64,000 nt of DNA from Hyalangium ruber (GTDB lineage Bacteria; Myxococcota; Myxococcia; Myxococcales; Myxococcaceae). The DNA lies in NCBI RefSeq assembly GCF_034259325.1, contig NZ_JAXIVS010000008.1, forward strand, positions 186,001-250,000, read 5' to 3'. The notes beneath the pieces were generated by a model. It was not told the DNA's origin. It was given only the letters and a program-made list of their open reading frames with translations, and ran no database searches. This document shows, one piece after another, positions 24,819 to 33,898 of the stretch (within the stretch, counting starts at the first letter, position 1; the number at the start of each line of letters is the position of its first letter). Position numbers and translations under genes: made by a program.

Positions 24819-25061
24819 GCGCGGACCTCCGGTGAGATAGGAACCTACGGGTAGCATAGGACCCACCACGATGGGAAGGCCATGAGACGACAGAGGTCTC
24901 ATTCCGTAAGGGGCTGATGACTCGCTCCCGAGGGCCATCGCAGTGGTGAGGATAGGTCGTGTGCCGACGGATACGGGTTCGCTCCCTCATGCCTCATCGG
25001 AGCCAAAAAGAAGAACCCGAGGTGACGAGGAGGACTTCCCCCCTCGCCACCCGGGCACGAG

Positions 25062-25625
25062 TCACATGGTGCGCGACGATCGAGCCGAGGCCCTGCTCGA
25101 ACTGGTCCTGGCCTCGTCACCCATGCTCGGCTTCATTAGCCCGGTGGCGCCGTTGCCCGTCTTTCTGCGAGTCGGCTGCTGCTCGCCGGTGCCGGGGGCG
25201 GTACTGCGGATGCTCGCGTCCATCTTCTCTTGCCGCTCCTTCATCTCGCGCAGCTCCTTGCCCAGCCGCATTGTCTCGGCGCGCTGAGTGTCGAGCTGGC
25301 CCTGAAGGCCCTTGCGCAGGTCTGCCACCTCGGTCTTCACGTCCTTCGTCAGCGAGCGCATCTCACCCATTGCCGCAGTGTTCGCCTGGGTGAGCTTCTC
25401 GAGCAGCTCCGAGTGCTTCCGGTCGAGCTCGGCCAGCGTCATCTGGCCCTGGAGCTGCCGCACTTCCTGCGCCTTCTGGCGCATGGACTCCTGCGTCTCC
25501 GACGGCTCGTCGTCGCCGGCCAGCCAGCGGCCAATTGTCTTGCGGCTGGCGTAGCCGAGGGCTCCAGCGGTCATGGTGGCGGCGATCTTGCCGAGGTTGT
25601 TGGTGATGATGGGGAGAAAGGGCAT
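25062..25625 (-). CDS. hypothetical coiled-coil protein
   Basis: 187 residues; ATG 25625 has AGGAG 6 bp upstream. A mildly hydrophobic N-terminal stretch (ITNNLGKIAATMTAGALGYASR) is too short and polar to be a confident membrane helix. Residues ~45-145 are strongly predicted coiled-coil, rich in Gln, Glu, Lys and Arg with heptad spacing (MRQKAQEVRQLQGQMTLAELDRKHSELLEKL). The C-terminal ~45 residues are low-complexity Ser/Arg/Thr. No family is recognised. An imperfect hairpin lies upstream (25641-25665). It could be a structural or phage-derived protein; there is no direct evidence. Confidence 0.6.
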   Translation of the reverse strand: MPFLPIITNNLGKIAATMTAGALGYASRKTIGRWLAGDDEPSETQESMRQKAQEVRQLQGQMTLAELDRKHSELLEKLTQANTAAMGEMRSLTKDVKTEVADLRKGLQGQLDTQRAETMRLGKELREMKERQEKMDASIRSTAPGTGEQQPTRRKTGNGATGLMKPSMGDEARTSSSRASARSSRTM

Positions 25626-25709
25626 GTGGGACTCCTGGTGGAGCCCAGGAAGAATTCCCGGGCTCTAGAGCTGATACCCATCGCCGCTCCCGGTTTTCGG
25701 ATGCCTGCG

Positions 25710-26075
25710 CTAGCCAACGGGCGGAGGCTGCTCATCGTCTTGGCGGGTCTTGAACAGCAGCTCGAAGTTCGCATCGAAGCAGCCCGCGATGATGTCCTCC
25801 TGTTCCTTCTTCTTGCCCACGAGTAGACGGAAGTGCAGGAGCAGGCTGGATCGGTTCAGGCGGAGTCGCCTGGTGCGCTTAGTCATCCGGACCAAGTGCA
25901 GGGCAACCGCGCGGTCATCGTCATGGTCCAGGGGCGCATTCATGGCGCGCGTGTTCTCTTGGACCAGCGGCTTGCTGAGGGCCATGCAAAGGCGCTTGGC
26001 CTCCTCGAACGTCATTGGCCGGAACAGGCAGCAGTTCCGGACGGTGTGGATGATCTTCTTCACGGTGTCCTCCAT
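25710..26075 (-). CDS. hypothetical protein
   Basis: About 121 residues from ATG 26075; no convincing ribosome-binding site is visible. The sequence is mostly helical and basic in the middle (LHLVRMTKRTRRLRLNRSSLLLHFRLLVGKKKEQE), with an acidic DHDDDRA turn, two adjacent Cys (NCCLF) and an acidic end. No family is recognised. Isolated between two other unknown genes of the island, it could be a small regulatory protein. Longer in-frame starts up to 26195 exist, but the added residues are Pro/Ala/Arg-rich and unconvincing. Confidence 0.5.
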   Translation of the reverse strand: MEDTVKKIIHTVRNCCLFRPMTFEEAKRLCMALSKPLVQENTRAMNAPLDHDDDRAVALHLVRMTKRTRRLRLNRSSLLLHFRLLVGKKKEQEDIIAGCFDANFELLFKTRQDDEQPPPVG

Positions 26076-26438
26076 GCGGCGCGCGCACGAAGGACGTGGA
26101 GCCCGTGTGGCGCGCGTGATGCGCGCCAGGGGCGCAGGGGTTGAGTGGGGTGGGGCTTCTAGATGAATCGGCGCTCGGGCCTTTACGACGGACATCTCCA
26201 GCGGGTGGCCGTCGTAGTCATCCGAACGTCACAGAGGAGGAACTCCTCCAAGGGCTTATACCCAGGGTTAAGGGCTGAATCGTGGGAGGGCAGGGGACTG
26301 GCCGATGATGGCACTGCCATGTACGCCAGCACTCGCCTACTGCCTCCAGATGTGGTCGACGCGAACGTCCGGCGCAGTTGCCCCGCCCACTCCACTCGCG
26401 CCACCCGCTCCTTCTGAAGTTCCGCCTTGGCCGCTGCC
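26076..26438. other. intergenic region with a perfect hairpin
   Basis: No gene is seen in these 363 bp, which separate the STAND-ATPase unit from the downstream unknown gene. They hold an exact 8-bp inverted repeat TGGCGCGC / GCGCGCCA (26108-26115 / 26121-26128, 5-nt loop), just upstream of the 26075 start codon. They also hold a 16-bp match to the left-end terminator loop (GGAACTCCTCCAAGGG, 26239-26254 versus 19564-19579), which is itself partly palindromic. Confidence 0.5.
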
Positions 26439-29400
26439 TCAAGCGCTGTGCCCGCCTCTTTCGGCTTCGGCTCTGCCCCCGTTTGGGGAAGCAGAAATGG
26501 CCGGAGTTTCGCGCCTGGAGTTTGGGGGGGCCGGCCACCAGGGGGCGTTCACCTCGCGCCAGAGGCAATCCAGGAGTTCTTCGGAATGGGGGAGGGACAT
26601 CAGCCAGTGAAGGGCGAGGGCATTGCCTGGCTCCTGGCGAAGTGTCGCGAGCAGCAGGTCCAGGTCTCCGGGCTCTGGCGTCACATGATCCTCGAAGGTG
26701 CTTTCGAACGGATCTCCCCACATCGACGCTTCGAGCATGACGCGATGAGCGGCTTTCGCGTCCACCTTCTGGAGCATGCCCTTCAGCACCCTCTCGGCAC
26801 GGTCGTATTCGCGGTCGTTGTCAGACGTGGGGTCCTGCCTCCATAGCTCGGCGGCGATGAAGAGCACATGCTCCGGGAGCCTCTGGTGGCGCTGGGCGAG
26901 CTCCCACACTTCAGGATCATCCGTCAGGGCCCGCGCCGCGCGCTTGGCCTGCTCGCCATCTCCGAACCGCACGATGACCTCAGCGGCGGCCTGCTTCCAG
27001 GTGAAGTGATGCGCCCAGGAGATGTGGTGCCGGAAATTGGCGGGATGGGTCTCCAACAGATCCACCAACTCTTCGACCACACCCTCTCCACCGAGACGAG
27101 CCAACACCAGGGCTGCCTCGCTCTTCGCTTCGGGCGAGTGCGTCAGGAAGGGACGGAACCAGGGCAGATCCGAGGCGGTGCTGAAGCGGCTGACCAGCCA
27201 GATGACGGAGGCCAGACTCCAAGGGGAGAGCGCGTGGAGGTCTGGAGCTTGCTTCCAGCGCAGTGCATCCTCCGCCTCGCCTACGATGGACAGGATCCAG
27301 AGGCCAATCTCCCGGACTTCTCTCTCCGAGGATGGCCCCGAGGCCTGCCGTGCCCAGGAGAGCAACAGCGAGCGGTTTGAGCCCGGATGCTCCAGCTCTC
27401 GCCGGAGCATCTTCCACCGGAGGTCCTCGAGGACCTTGCTTCGAAGCTCCTGGGGTGTGGTGGGCTCCAGCCAGGGCAGGAGCCCCGCGACGCCGTCGAG
27501 GCGCTCGAGTTGGTGGCACAGCCACCGGTTCATGCGGTTCTGATCCAAGTCCTCCAGGTGCTCTTGGAAGAGGCTGGGGGAATTCAGCTCGGGTTTTAGC
27601 CGGCCTGTCAGCGCCTCCGCTCGCAGGAGCTTCGCGGCCTCGGAGGCGTGAGGTGTGCCCCTCAGGACATCCACCGCGCGCTCGAGGAGGGATCCTCCCT
27701 GGCGAATGCGCGCGAGCATCTCGTCGACAGGCGGGTGCTGGCGCAGCACCGCTGCCGCGAAGGGGGCCAGCTCGGAGTCTTCCAACCCCGCGAGCACCAG
27801 CGGTTGATGCTGAGGCTGATAGAGCCGCAGCAGGTGTTCGAGGATGGAGGCCCGTGAAGGTTCTTCGGGGCGCTTGAACCTTCGCTCCCGCTCCCACACG
27901 AGCGCCGAGGTGGGCACTTCCGCAACGTCCTGGAGGGATGCCCCGAGATCATAGGGCAGCCGGGACTTCGCCATCGTGCTCCAGAGTGTCTCGAAGGACT
28001 CGAAGCGTGGGAGCGTTTGAATGTCGAACGCGGGGAGGTCCCACGGCTTCGGGCGGCTCCGCTCCAAAGGCGTGGAGTTCTCGCGCTCCTGGCGCCGCGC
28101 AAGGATTCGCTGTGCCTCCGCGAGGGCCTGGTGAGCCGCGCGGGCGACCTCGGGGTCCGCATCCTGCAGATACGGCGTGAGAAGCTCGGCCTCTCGGTCA
28201 GAGCAGAGGGTTTTGGCCGCGAACCGGCGCTGGGGAGGGCTGCCGTTCGCCAGCAGCTCCGCGAAGAAGGGGGCCTTCGCATCCCTCGTGGGGAAGAGCT
28301 CCTCCACGACCTGAGAGTAGGGCCCCTCGAGCATCTCCGCGAAGGACTTGAAGGACTGGGACTCGGTCACACGCCGCGCCACTTCCCCAGCCAGAGTCTG
28401 ATGCGCACGTAAGGTGTGGTTTCCAGCCGACTCCTCCCAGGGATGCTGCGTGGGGAGCCATTTGGGGCTGTCATCGTCCTTTCGATGGGGAGGCGGAGGG
28501 GCGTGCTCGAGCACCGCCAACAGCAGCTCGAGCGGCAACGCCTTCACCTGGGTCGCGGAAGCGAACGCCACCCAGCGCTCGTCCGGAACCAGCGACACGA
28601 GCGACGGCAGGACCTCGGCAATTCCGATGGGAAGCTCCTGCGCCACGAGCCGGGCCATGGCCTCGATGCGGAGCGGCCGGAAGTCATCCTGGAGCGCGGT
28701 CCTCAGGACCTCCTCTGGGACAGCGCCGTGAAGATGCGTGTGGGCAACGATCGCCCGCCAGCGAGCCGGGCCACAGGAGTCCTCCGTGAACTCCGCGTAG
28801 AGCGGCTCGAGGTCCTTGTCGTAATCGACAATGTCGCCCAGCAGGTTGCAGGCCCAGAGCAGGTCCCATTGCCGGAGCCACACCTCGGAAGGCACTCCCT
28901 GGGTCAGGCCTTGGAATCGAACCAGAGCCTGCCAGTCGCTATCGTCGTACTCGCCCAGCTCCAGGATGTTCAGGGCGGCGCGCATGAGGGCCTCGCGCTT
29001 CTGCTCGGGGCTGCCGCTCCGGACGACAGCCTCCAGGAGGGGTTTCACCGTGGCGGGCGGGAAGCGTGACAGCAGGTCCAGCCGTTCGAGCAGCCGGGAG
29101 GCCGGAGCCCGCTGCGCCCAGACCTTGGCGGCATTGGAAGCGGCGCCTGCCTCCAGCGTGTCGATCAACCTATCCAGCTCGGTCACCCAGGGGCCCGGCT
29201 TCCGCCCGAGGAGGTATTCTTCCGCCCGCGAGAACCGGAGGACCACGTCCAGGGGCAGCTCCAGCTCGAGGGTAATCGCGAGCCGCTCGGCGAACTCTTC
29301 TGGTGAGCGATCCTCGGAGAACGTGGGGGAGGCTGACCGTGGCGGCCGCGCAGGCAGAGGCCCTGACTTCAGGAACTCGCCCACCTTGGGAGGGCATGCG

Positions 29401-31802
29401 GCAATCAACGTCCCAGCATGAGGACGCAGGGCAGGCGCCCAACGGCTGAGCGCGAGCCACAGCTCCCCCGCATCCTCGAGGCCTCCTGGCAGCCCGGAGT
29501 CATAGTGATGCAGCAGCCGATTGCCGTGGCTCGCGAACTGGAGACGCTTGCGCAGCACCTCAAGGGCCACGGGGGGCTCGATGCGCTCCGGACCATTGGG
29601 GACCAGCAGCCGCGTGGCCAGCGCGAGCGACGAGAAGGGGCGGTGGGAGGGGGCTCCCAGGTTTCGGATGAAGGCTGTCAGCCGTTCGCGCGAAGGGAGG
29701 AGAGCGGCGAAGTGCTGGGAGATCGCCTCGGCGCTGGGCTCTCCGATCAGCCTCAGCAGCTCGGCCTCGGCGTCGGGCTGATCCACGAGGTGAAGGGCAG
29801 CGCAGAACTCCGCGAGGCTCTTGTGGGAGAACTGGTAGCGCTCCGGGGCCACTTGCTGCACGAGGTCGCTGTTCTCCAGCACCTGGTGAACCGCCGTGAG
29901 CACCGGGGTAGAGCCTTTCATGGCTGCGAGGTCTTCCTGGCGGATCATGGCCTCGCCTCGGCGAAGCATGGCCCAGGCCGCGGCGCCCAGGACTCCCATC
30001 CCTTCACGCAGGAAAGTCAACCGGGTTTCTGGCGTGATGCGCTTTGTCTCTTGAGCGCGTCGGATGAGGGCGTGGATGCTCTTGCGGAAGACCGTCGGTA
30101 CATCCAGGCGATCTCCGAGGTCCGCCTCTTCCAGCTGTGCCAGCAGCGAGACTCCCAGCGGCGTCGAGCAGAGATCGGCGACCAGCTCCTTGCGGCGATC
30201 GCTGGGGCGTGTCCGGGCGGTGCTCTCCTCCTTCAGCTCCGTCAAAGCCGCCCAGTGACCTGCTTTGCCCAGGGACTCGAAGAGCGACTGGGCTTGGTCG
30301 GGAGACAGCGGCGCAATGCGGAAGTGGAGGCCTGGGGTCACCTCCGTGGGCAGCGGACGGGCGCCAATGAGCGAGGGACCCGGCCAGTCCGCCGTCAGAA
30401 CACGGATCTGCTCCCGGTTCTCCTGGGAGACCTCATCGAGTCCATCCACGAACAACCAGACGCTGCCCGCGAGCGCGGGGGACTGTGCCAGCTCCACGAG
30501 CCTCCTGCACTCCGCCTCCGTGAGCTTGGGAGAAACGGCGATGCGCAGGGCCCGCTCCAGGGAGAAACCCTGGTCGACGAGGCGGCGTGCCTCGATCCGG
30601 AGCGCAGGACCCAGCAACAGGTGTTCGTGGAGGAGGCGGCCGCTCAGCCGTCGCAGCTCGATGGACTTGCCGCTGCCGGGTCCCCCTTCGAGGAAGGCGG
30701 GCCGCGTGTTCCCGGACAGCCAGCTCTGGAACACCTCTTCGAGCAGATCGTCCTCAGTGAGCGAGCTGTCGTCCGAGTGAGGTTGTTGCTCCAGGGGCAG
30801 GGCCAAGGTCTTCGAGACATCGAGGACCTCGCCGTTCCAGCAAGGCACCCGCCGTGAGGCCTCCGCGAGTGCCGAGAAGAGCCGCGTCTCAGGGACCGAG
30901 GGGGTCACCATGCCGAGCCGGATCAGCAGATCCAACACGCTCCGGAATGGCTGGATGCGCTGCTCATACTCGCGGCCCCAGATCGAATGGGTTGCGTGCT
31001 TCTTGTCGGTCCGGTCGAGCACTTGGCGTGCTTCTTGCCACTGTGAGGCGGGCACGAAGAGCGTACCCACGGGGTGGTTCTGAAAGAAGCTGCGGACCTT
31101 GTCCTCGATGCCATCCACACGGAGGGCCAGTCCCTCTGCGTCGAGTTCCCCGGTGAAGCCCAGGACCCGTGGCTCGTTCCTAGATTCACGGCCGGGCTTG
31201 AGCCGGGGGGCAACCTCCGGCTGTTGGTCGAGCAGGGCCCTGACGAAGAGCGCCGCCATCTTCGAGCGTCCGTCCGCGCCGCGATCCAGCGCCCAGCGCG
31301 GAGCCTTCACCCCGAGGAAGCGCTCCACCAGCGCCGCGGTGAGCTGGATCTCCTCGCCGAGGCTCTCCGGTGCGCCGGGCTGCTCCGTGTAGAACACCCG
31401 AGCGGGAGCGTCGTTCACCAGAGGCGCCAACACATGGGGAACCGCCAACCGCAGGCGATGGGCCTTGAGCTCCAGGGGACGTTCTTCCAGGAAGTGGAAC
31501 CTGGGCGGCAGGGCGCGTGGAGGAAGCTCGAAGCCGAGGATCTCGGCGGCTTCGAAGCAGCCCGCTCCGAGTTCGGCGGTCCCGAATGCGTCCTTCTCGA
31601 TTTCGTCCAGCTCCAGTCCCAGCCAGAGCTGCCGCAGGGCTCGCCGTGCCTCCTCCAGGCGTTCGGCCTCCACGCACCGCAAGGCCTCGGCTGCGCTCGG
31701 GAGGGCCCGGGCGAGCATGCTCCTCTGCGGAGGAGATCTCGGAGGACAGCCCCTGCCCAGCAGCACCTCGCGGGCCCACGCCCGCTCCTCTGCCGGGATC
31801 AT
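26439..31802 (-). CDS. STAND/NACHT ATPase with apparent Lon-like peptidase domain and helical-repeat tail
   Basis: 1787 residues; ATG 31802 overlaps the upstream stop codon (ATGA). Residues ~1-100 are helical. Residues ~115-260 resemble the Lon (S16) proteolytic domain: LGEEIQLTAALVERF, then DGRSKMAALFVRALL (candidate Ser180 where Lon has GPSAG), FTGELDAEGLAL, and VDGIEDKVRSFF (candidate Lys235, matching GGLKEK). A NACHT NTPase follows, with Walker A GGPGSGKS (373-380), Walker B WLFVDGLDEV (448-458) and a helical NACHT-associated part up to FSHKSLAEFCAALHL. From ~640 to the end are HEAT/ARM-like helical repeats (DADPEVARAAHQALAEAQ), the usual sensor part of such proteins. Related bacterial NACHT proteins defend against phage by sensing infection and activating a fused effector. 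The Lon-like assignment is by eye and less sure than the NACHT domain. Confidence 0.85.
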   Translation of the reverse strand: MIPAEERAWAREVLLGRGCPPRSPPQRSMLARALPSAAEALRCVEAERLEEARRALRQLWLGLELDEIEKDAFGTAELGAGCFEAAEILGFELPPRALPPRFHFLEERPLELKAHRLRLAVPHVLAPLVNDAPARVFYTEQPGAPESLGEEIQLTAALVERFLGVKAPRWALDRGADGRSKMAALFVRALLDQQPEVAPRLKPGRESRNEPRVLGFTGELDAEGLALRVDGIEDKVRSFFQNHPVGTLFVPASQWQEARQVLDRTDKKHATHSIWGREYEQRIQPFRSVLDLLIRLGMVTPSVPETRLFSALAEASRRVPCWNGEVLDVSKTLALPLEQQPHSDDSSLTEDDLLEEVFQSWLSGNTRPAFLEGGPGSGKSIELRRLSGRLLHEHLLLGPALRIEARRLVDQGFSLERALRIAVSPKLTEAECRRLVELAQSPALAGSVWLFVDGLDEVSQENREQIRVLTADWPGPSLIGARPLPTEVTPGLHFRIAPLSPDQAQSLFESLGKAGHWAALTELKEESTARTRPSDRRKELVADLCSTPLGVSLLAQLEEADLGDRLDVPTVFRKSIHALIRRAQETKRITPETRLTFLREGMGVLGAAAWAMLRRGEAMIRQEDLAAMKGSTPVLTAVHQVLENSDLVQQVAPERYQFSHKSLAEFCAALHLVDQPDAEAELLRLIGEPSAEAISQHFAALLPSRERLTAFIRNLGAPSHRPFSSLALATRLLVPNGPERIEPPVALEVLRKRLQFASHGNRLLHHYDSGLPGGLEDAGELWLALSRWAPALRPHAGTLIAACPPKVGEFLKSGPLPARPPRSASPTFSEDRSPEEFAERLAITLELELPLDVVLRFSRAEEYLLGRKPGPWVTELDRLIDTLEAGAASNAAKVWAQRAPASRLLERLDLLSRFPPATVKPLLEAVVRSGSPEQKREALMRAALNILELGEYDDSDWQALVRFQGLTQGVPSEVWLRQWDLLWACNLLGDIVDYDKDLEPLYAEFTEDSCGPARWRAIVAHTHLHGAVPEEVLRTALQDDFRPLRIEAMARLVAQELPIGIAEVLPSLVSLVPDERWVAFASATQVKALPLELLLAVLEHAPPPPHRKDDDSPKWLPTQHPWEESAGNHTLRAHQTLAGEVARRVTESQSFKSFAEMLEGPYSQVVEELFPTRDAKAPFFAELLANGSPPQRRFAAKTLCSDREAELLTPYLQDADPEVARAAHQALAEAQRILARRQERENSTPLERSRPKPWDLPAFDIQTLPRFESFETLWSTMAKSRLPYDLGASLQDVAEVPTSALVWERERRFKRPEEPSRASILEHLLRLYQPQHQPLVLAGLEDSELAPFAAAVLRQHPPVDEMLARIRQGGSLLERAVDVLRGTPHASEAAKLLRAEALTGRLKPELNSPSLFQEHLEDLDQNRMNRWLCHQLERLDGVAGLLPWLEPTTPQELRSKVLEDLRWKMLRRELEHPGSNRSLLLSWARQASGPSSEREVREIGLWILSIVGEAEDALRWKQAPDLHALSPWSLASVIWLVSRFSTASDLPWFRPFLTHSPEAKSEAALVLARLGGEGVVEELVDLLETHPANFRHHISWAHHFTWKQAAAEVIVRFGDGEQAKRAARALTDDPEVWELAQRHQRLPEHVLFIAAELWRQDPTSDNDREYDRAERVLKGMLQKVDAKAAHRVMLEASMWGDPFESTFEDHVTPEPGDLDLLLATLRQEPGNALALHWLMSLPHSEELLDCLWREVNAPWWPAPPNSRRETPAISASPNGGRAEAERGGHSA

Positions 31803-32722
31803 TCCCCGGACTCCTCCATCTTCACGGTGACCTGCCACCGTGCCTCTTCCAGAGGCAGGTTCAGCCCCTCACGCCGCAGCCGCTCCCGGAGGTGCTCGGC
31901 CTTGCCCAGGCGCGCGATGATGGCCCGCTTCGAGTGGTGCGAGATGGGCAGCTCCCAGGTGATCGTCCGATCCTGCGCGGACAGCTGAAGCTCGATCGCG
32001 CCGACAGCCTGGAGGCCCGGCGGCAGCTCCACCAGGATGAGGATGTCCCCGTCCTCCGCGTAGATCTCCACCGCCCCGCCGCTGAACGGCTCGCGCGAGG
32101 CCGTGCCCAGATCCGACGCTGCGGCACGATGGAGCGCGGTGAGCAGCGGCGCCGAGGAGACATCCTGGCGGAGGCTCTTCGGCGGGCGAGGCTTGGCCTC
32201 CCGATTCCCCGCAGCGCGTCTCGCGGCACGCTCGATGGTCTCCCAGAGGAGCCGGCTGCTCGCCTCGTCCGGCAAGGTCGCGAGCCGGTTCTCAGCCATC
32301 TCCCGGAGTTCCGCGACGCGCGCGGGGGCTCTCCACACGGCATTGCTCACCTGGAACATCAACGCACGCGCCTGGCCGGCGCGGCCCTGCAAGTCATCCA
32401 CGGTGGCGGCATCGTCGAACTCGAGCAGCACATCAAGCAGCTCACCGAACGGGGTGTCAGTGCTGGCGAGCTGAGCCTTCAGCTGAGGCATGTAGAGCAA
32501 AGGCTCGGGCTGGGTGGCCGTGGGCGCCACCTTCGTGGCCAACGCCTCCAGGCTCTCCGGAAGATCAAAGGCGATTCCAGCGGCCCGGGCCTGGGCCAGC
32601 CGCGCGCGGAGCACGAGCACCCGGAGGGCGGTATCCGGATCCAGCGGCCCTTGCGTGGACTCCTGTTCGAGCTCGGCCAGTTGTTCCAGCGCCGAGGCGA
32701 CCCATGGATTCAGCGGGCTCAT
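31799..32722 (-). CDS. hypothetical protein, partner of the STAND ATPase
   Basis: 307 residues. ATG 32722 overlaps the previous stop (ATGA), and its own stop overlaps the ATPase start, so all three proteins are made from one message in coupled fashion. The N-terminal ~190 residues are helical (ALEQLAELEQ, MFQVSNAVWRAPARVAELREMAENRLATL). The last ~100 are beta-rich with the look of a small sandwich (GGAVEIYAEDGDILILVELPP, AIELQLSAQDRTITWELPIS). No catalytic motif and no recognised family. Coupling suggests an adaptor, sensor or regulator of the ATPase. Confidence 0.75.
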   Translation of the reverse strand: MSPLNPWVASALEQLAELEQESTQGPLDPDTALRVLVLRARLAQARAAGIAFDLPESLEALATKVAPTATQPEPLLYMPQLKAQLASTDTPFGELLDVLLEFDDAATVDDLQGRAGQARALMFQVSNAVWRAPARVAELREMAENRLATLPDEASSRLLWETIERAARRAAGNREAKPRPPKSLRQDVSSAPLLTALHRAAASDLGTASREPFSGGAVEIYAEDGDILILVELPPGLQAVGAIELQLSAQDRTITWELPISHHSKRAIIARLGKAEHLRERLRREGLNLPLEEARWQVTVKMEESGE

Positions 32723-33258
32723 GGGGAACCCGCTTTCTTGGCGAGCGACGTCTTGTCCTTGAACCGGTCGATGGCCTTGCGAAGGAATTGAGCGGGCTGC
32801 CACTGCTCTGGCCGTCCCGGTGGGGCTATCCGGTAGGCCGAGATGACCTGAGCCGAGCGGCCTGCGGAGGCACGGGTAGCGACGACGAAGACGGCGTTGT
32901 CCCCTACCAACGCCTGTAACTGGGCGTCGTCCTTCAGCACGCCCACGCGCTTGTACAGAGGGGCCGTCCGGACCGATTGCATGTAGGCCGGGCCGTAGTA
33001 GGCGTCGTGGTCGGCCTGCACGAGCTTCTGGCACGTGTCACACAGCGTTTCACGCTCGTCGGAGCCCTCCTGCACGCGGTCGATGAGCGTGCATCCGGCA
33101 TCCAGGGCGCGCTTCCGAAGGCCGGAAGGCAACTTGGGCACCACCAAGTCCCAGCGCTCCTCGCGGCGGTACAGGTGCTTGAGGACGTGCTTTGCCTGCT
33201 CCCAACCTTCCGCGATTGGAAGAATGTCCGGCTGGAGCTTTGCGTCTGGAACCGTCAC
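32719..33258 (-). CDS. hypothetical protein, first gene of the STAND-ATPase unit
   Basis: 179 residues from GTG 33258, with GGGAGG about 4-6 bp upstream. It begins helical (GWEQAKHVLKHLYRREERWDLVVPKL) and contains a CDTC pair (about residue 73) with an upstream Cys, a possible metal or redox site. It ends in a compact alpha/beta part (YKRVGVLKDDAQLQALVGDNAVFVVATRAS, AQVISAYRIAP). The last strand pattern faintly recalls small RelE/EndoU-like nuclease folds, but no active-site set can be named. Its stop overlaps the next start by 4 bp. It opens the three-gene unit and is about 65 bp from a decayed gene fragment. Confidence 0.7.
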   Translation of the reverse strand: MTVPDAKLQPDILPIAEGWEQAKHVLKHLYRREERWDLVVPKLPSGLRKRALDAGCTLIDRVQEGSDERETLCDTCQKLVQADHDAYYGPAYMQSVRTAPLYKRVGVLKDDAQLQALVGDNAVFVVATRASAGRSAQVISAYRIAPPGRPEQWQPAQFLRKAIDRFKDKTSLAKKAGSP

Positions 33259-33324
33259 CGTCCCTCCCGGGCCTCCCCGTGTTCCAGGGGGCGATGGCTC
33301 GGGTATAGCAAAGCTCCGAACGTC

Positions 33325-33669
33325 TCAGCACATGAGCGCGAACACCGGCCAGAGGAACCGCAGGCCGTTCCCGTCGGAAAGGGGCACACAGCCCAGCGGC
33401 ACTAGGGGCTGATCCAGGTCGACTATGTTCCTGGGCTGCAGGAAGTTTCCTCGAATCTGGAGGATGCGCGCGTCCACCGGCTCACCGTTTGAGCGCGGAG
33501 GATAGGCCAGCGAGAGGGGATAGGATCGGGCATCATCAGGCCTCGGGGCTAGGTGGAGGCGAGCCTGTCCCTCGGGCGCCAGGGAGTAAAGGTCGATGCC
33601 GGTCCATTGCCACTGCTTCGAATCGAACACGAGGAACTCAATGTCGGGGCCGGTCTCAGACTCCTGGAC
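33325..33669 (-). pseudogene. fragment of an unidentified gene
   Basis: An open stretch of about 115 codons, with protein-like composition and a clean ending (DSKQWQWTGIDLYSLAPEGQ to FLWPVFALMC), is bounded upstream by an in-frame TAG at 33670-33672. The only internal start is GTG 33630 without a clear ribosome-binding site. I read it as the C-terminal remnant of a longer gene truncated near the right end of the island. A genuine 101-residue protein from GTG 33630 is possible. Confidence 0.4.
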
Positions 33670-33898
33670 CTAGCTGATCCACGAGCATGAGGGTCGCCCG
33701 GTTATGGGGGCGAACCGAGGAGCGGTAGACGCTGTGCCGTGGGGCGCGCTCATGTGCCCCGTATGTGCCCCTCCGGTGCGGAATCAGGCGGAACCAGGTG
33801 GGACAGGGGGGGATGGGAAGGGATGAAGAATCCGAGGAAAATCAAGGGGATGGTGGGTAACGGCGCGTCCTGCTTCAGGTTTTTCCATCCCCTCGGGC
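33670..33898. other. non-coding right end of island
   Basis: No gene is convincing here. The stretch contains the second copy of the 17-bp integrase-end repeat (33750-33766) and G-rich, low-complexity sequence up to the right att repeat. Confidence 0.5.
33750..33766. repeat. 17-bp repeat, right copy
   Basis: Identical to 19604-19620 in the last codons of the recombinase fragment. On the minus strand the surrounding bases again read as a recombinase-type 3' end, suggesting a decayed second integrase or an earlier tandem element. Confidence 0.5.

Noticed and set aside
26163-26417. Small plus-strand open frame in the 26-kb intergenic region
   Set aside because: No ribosome-binding site, no homology-like features, and opposite to the direction of all island genes.
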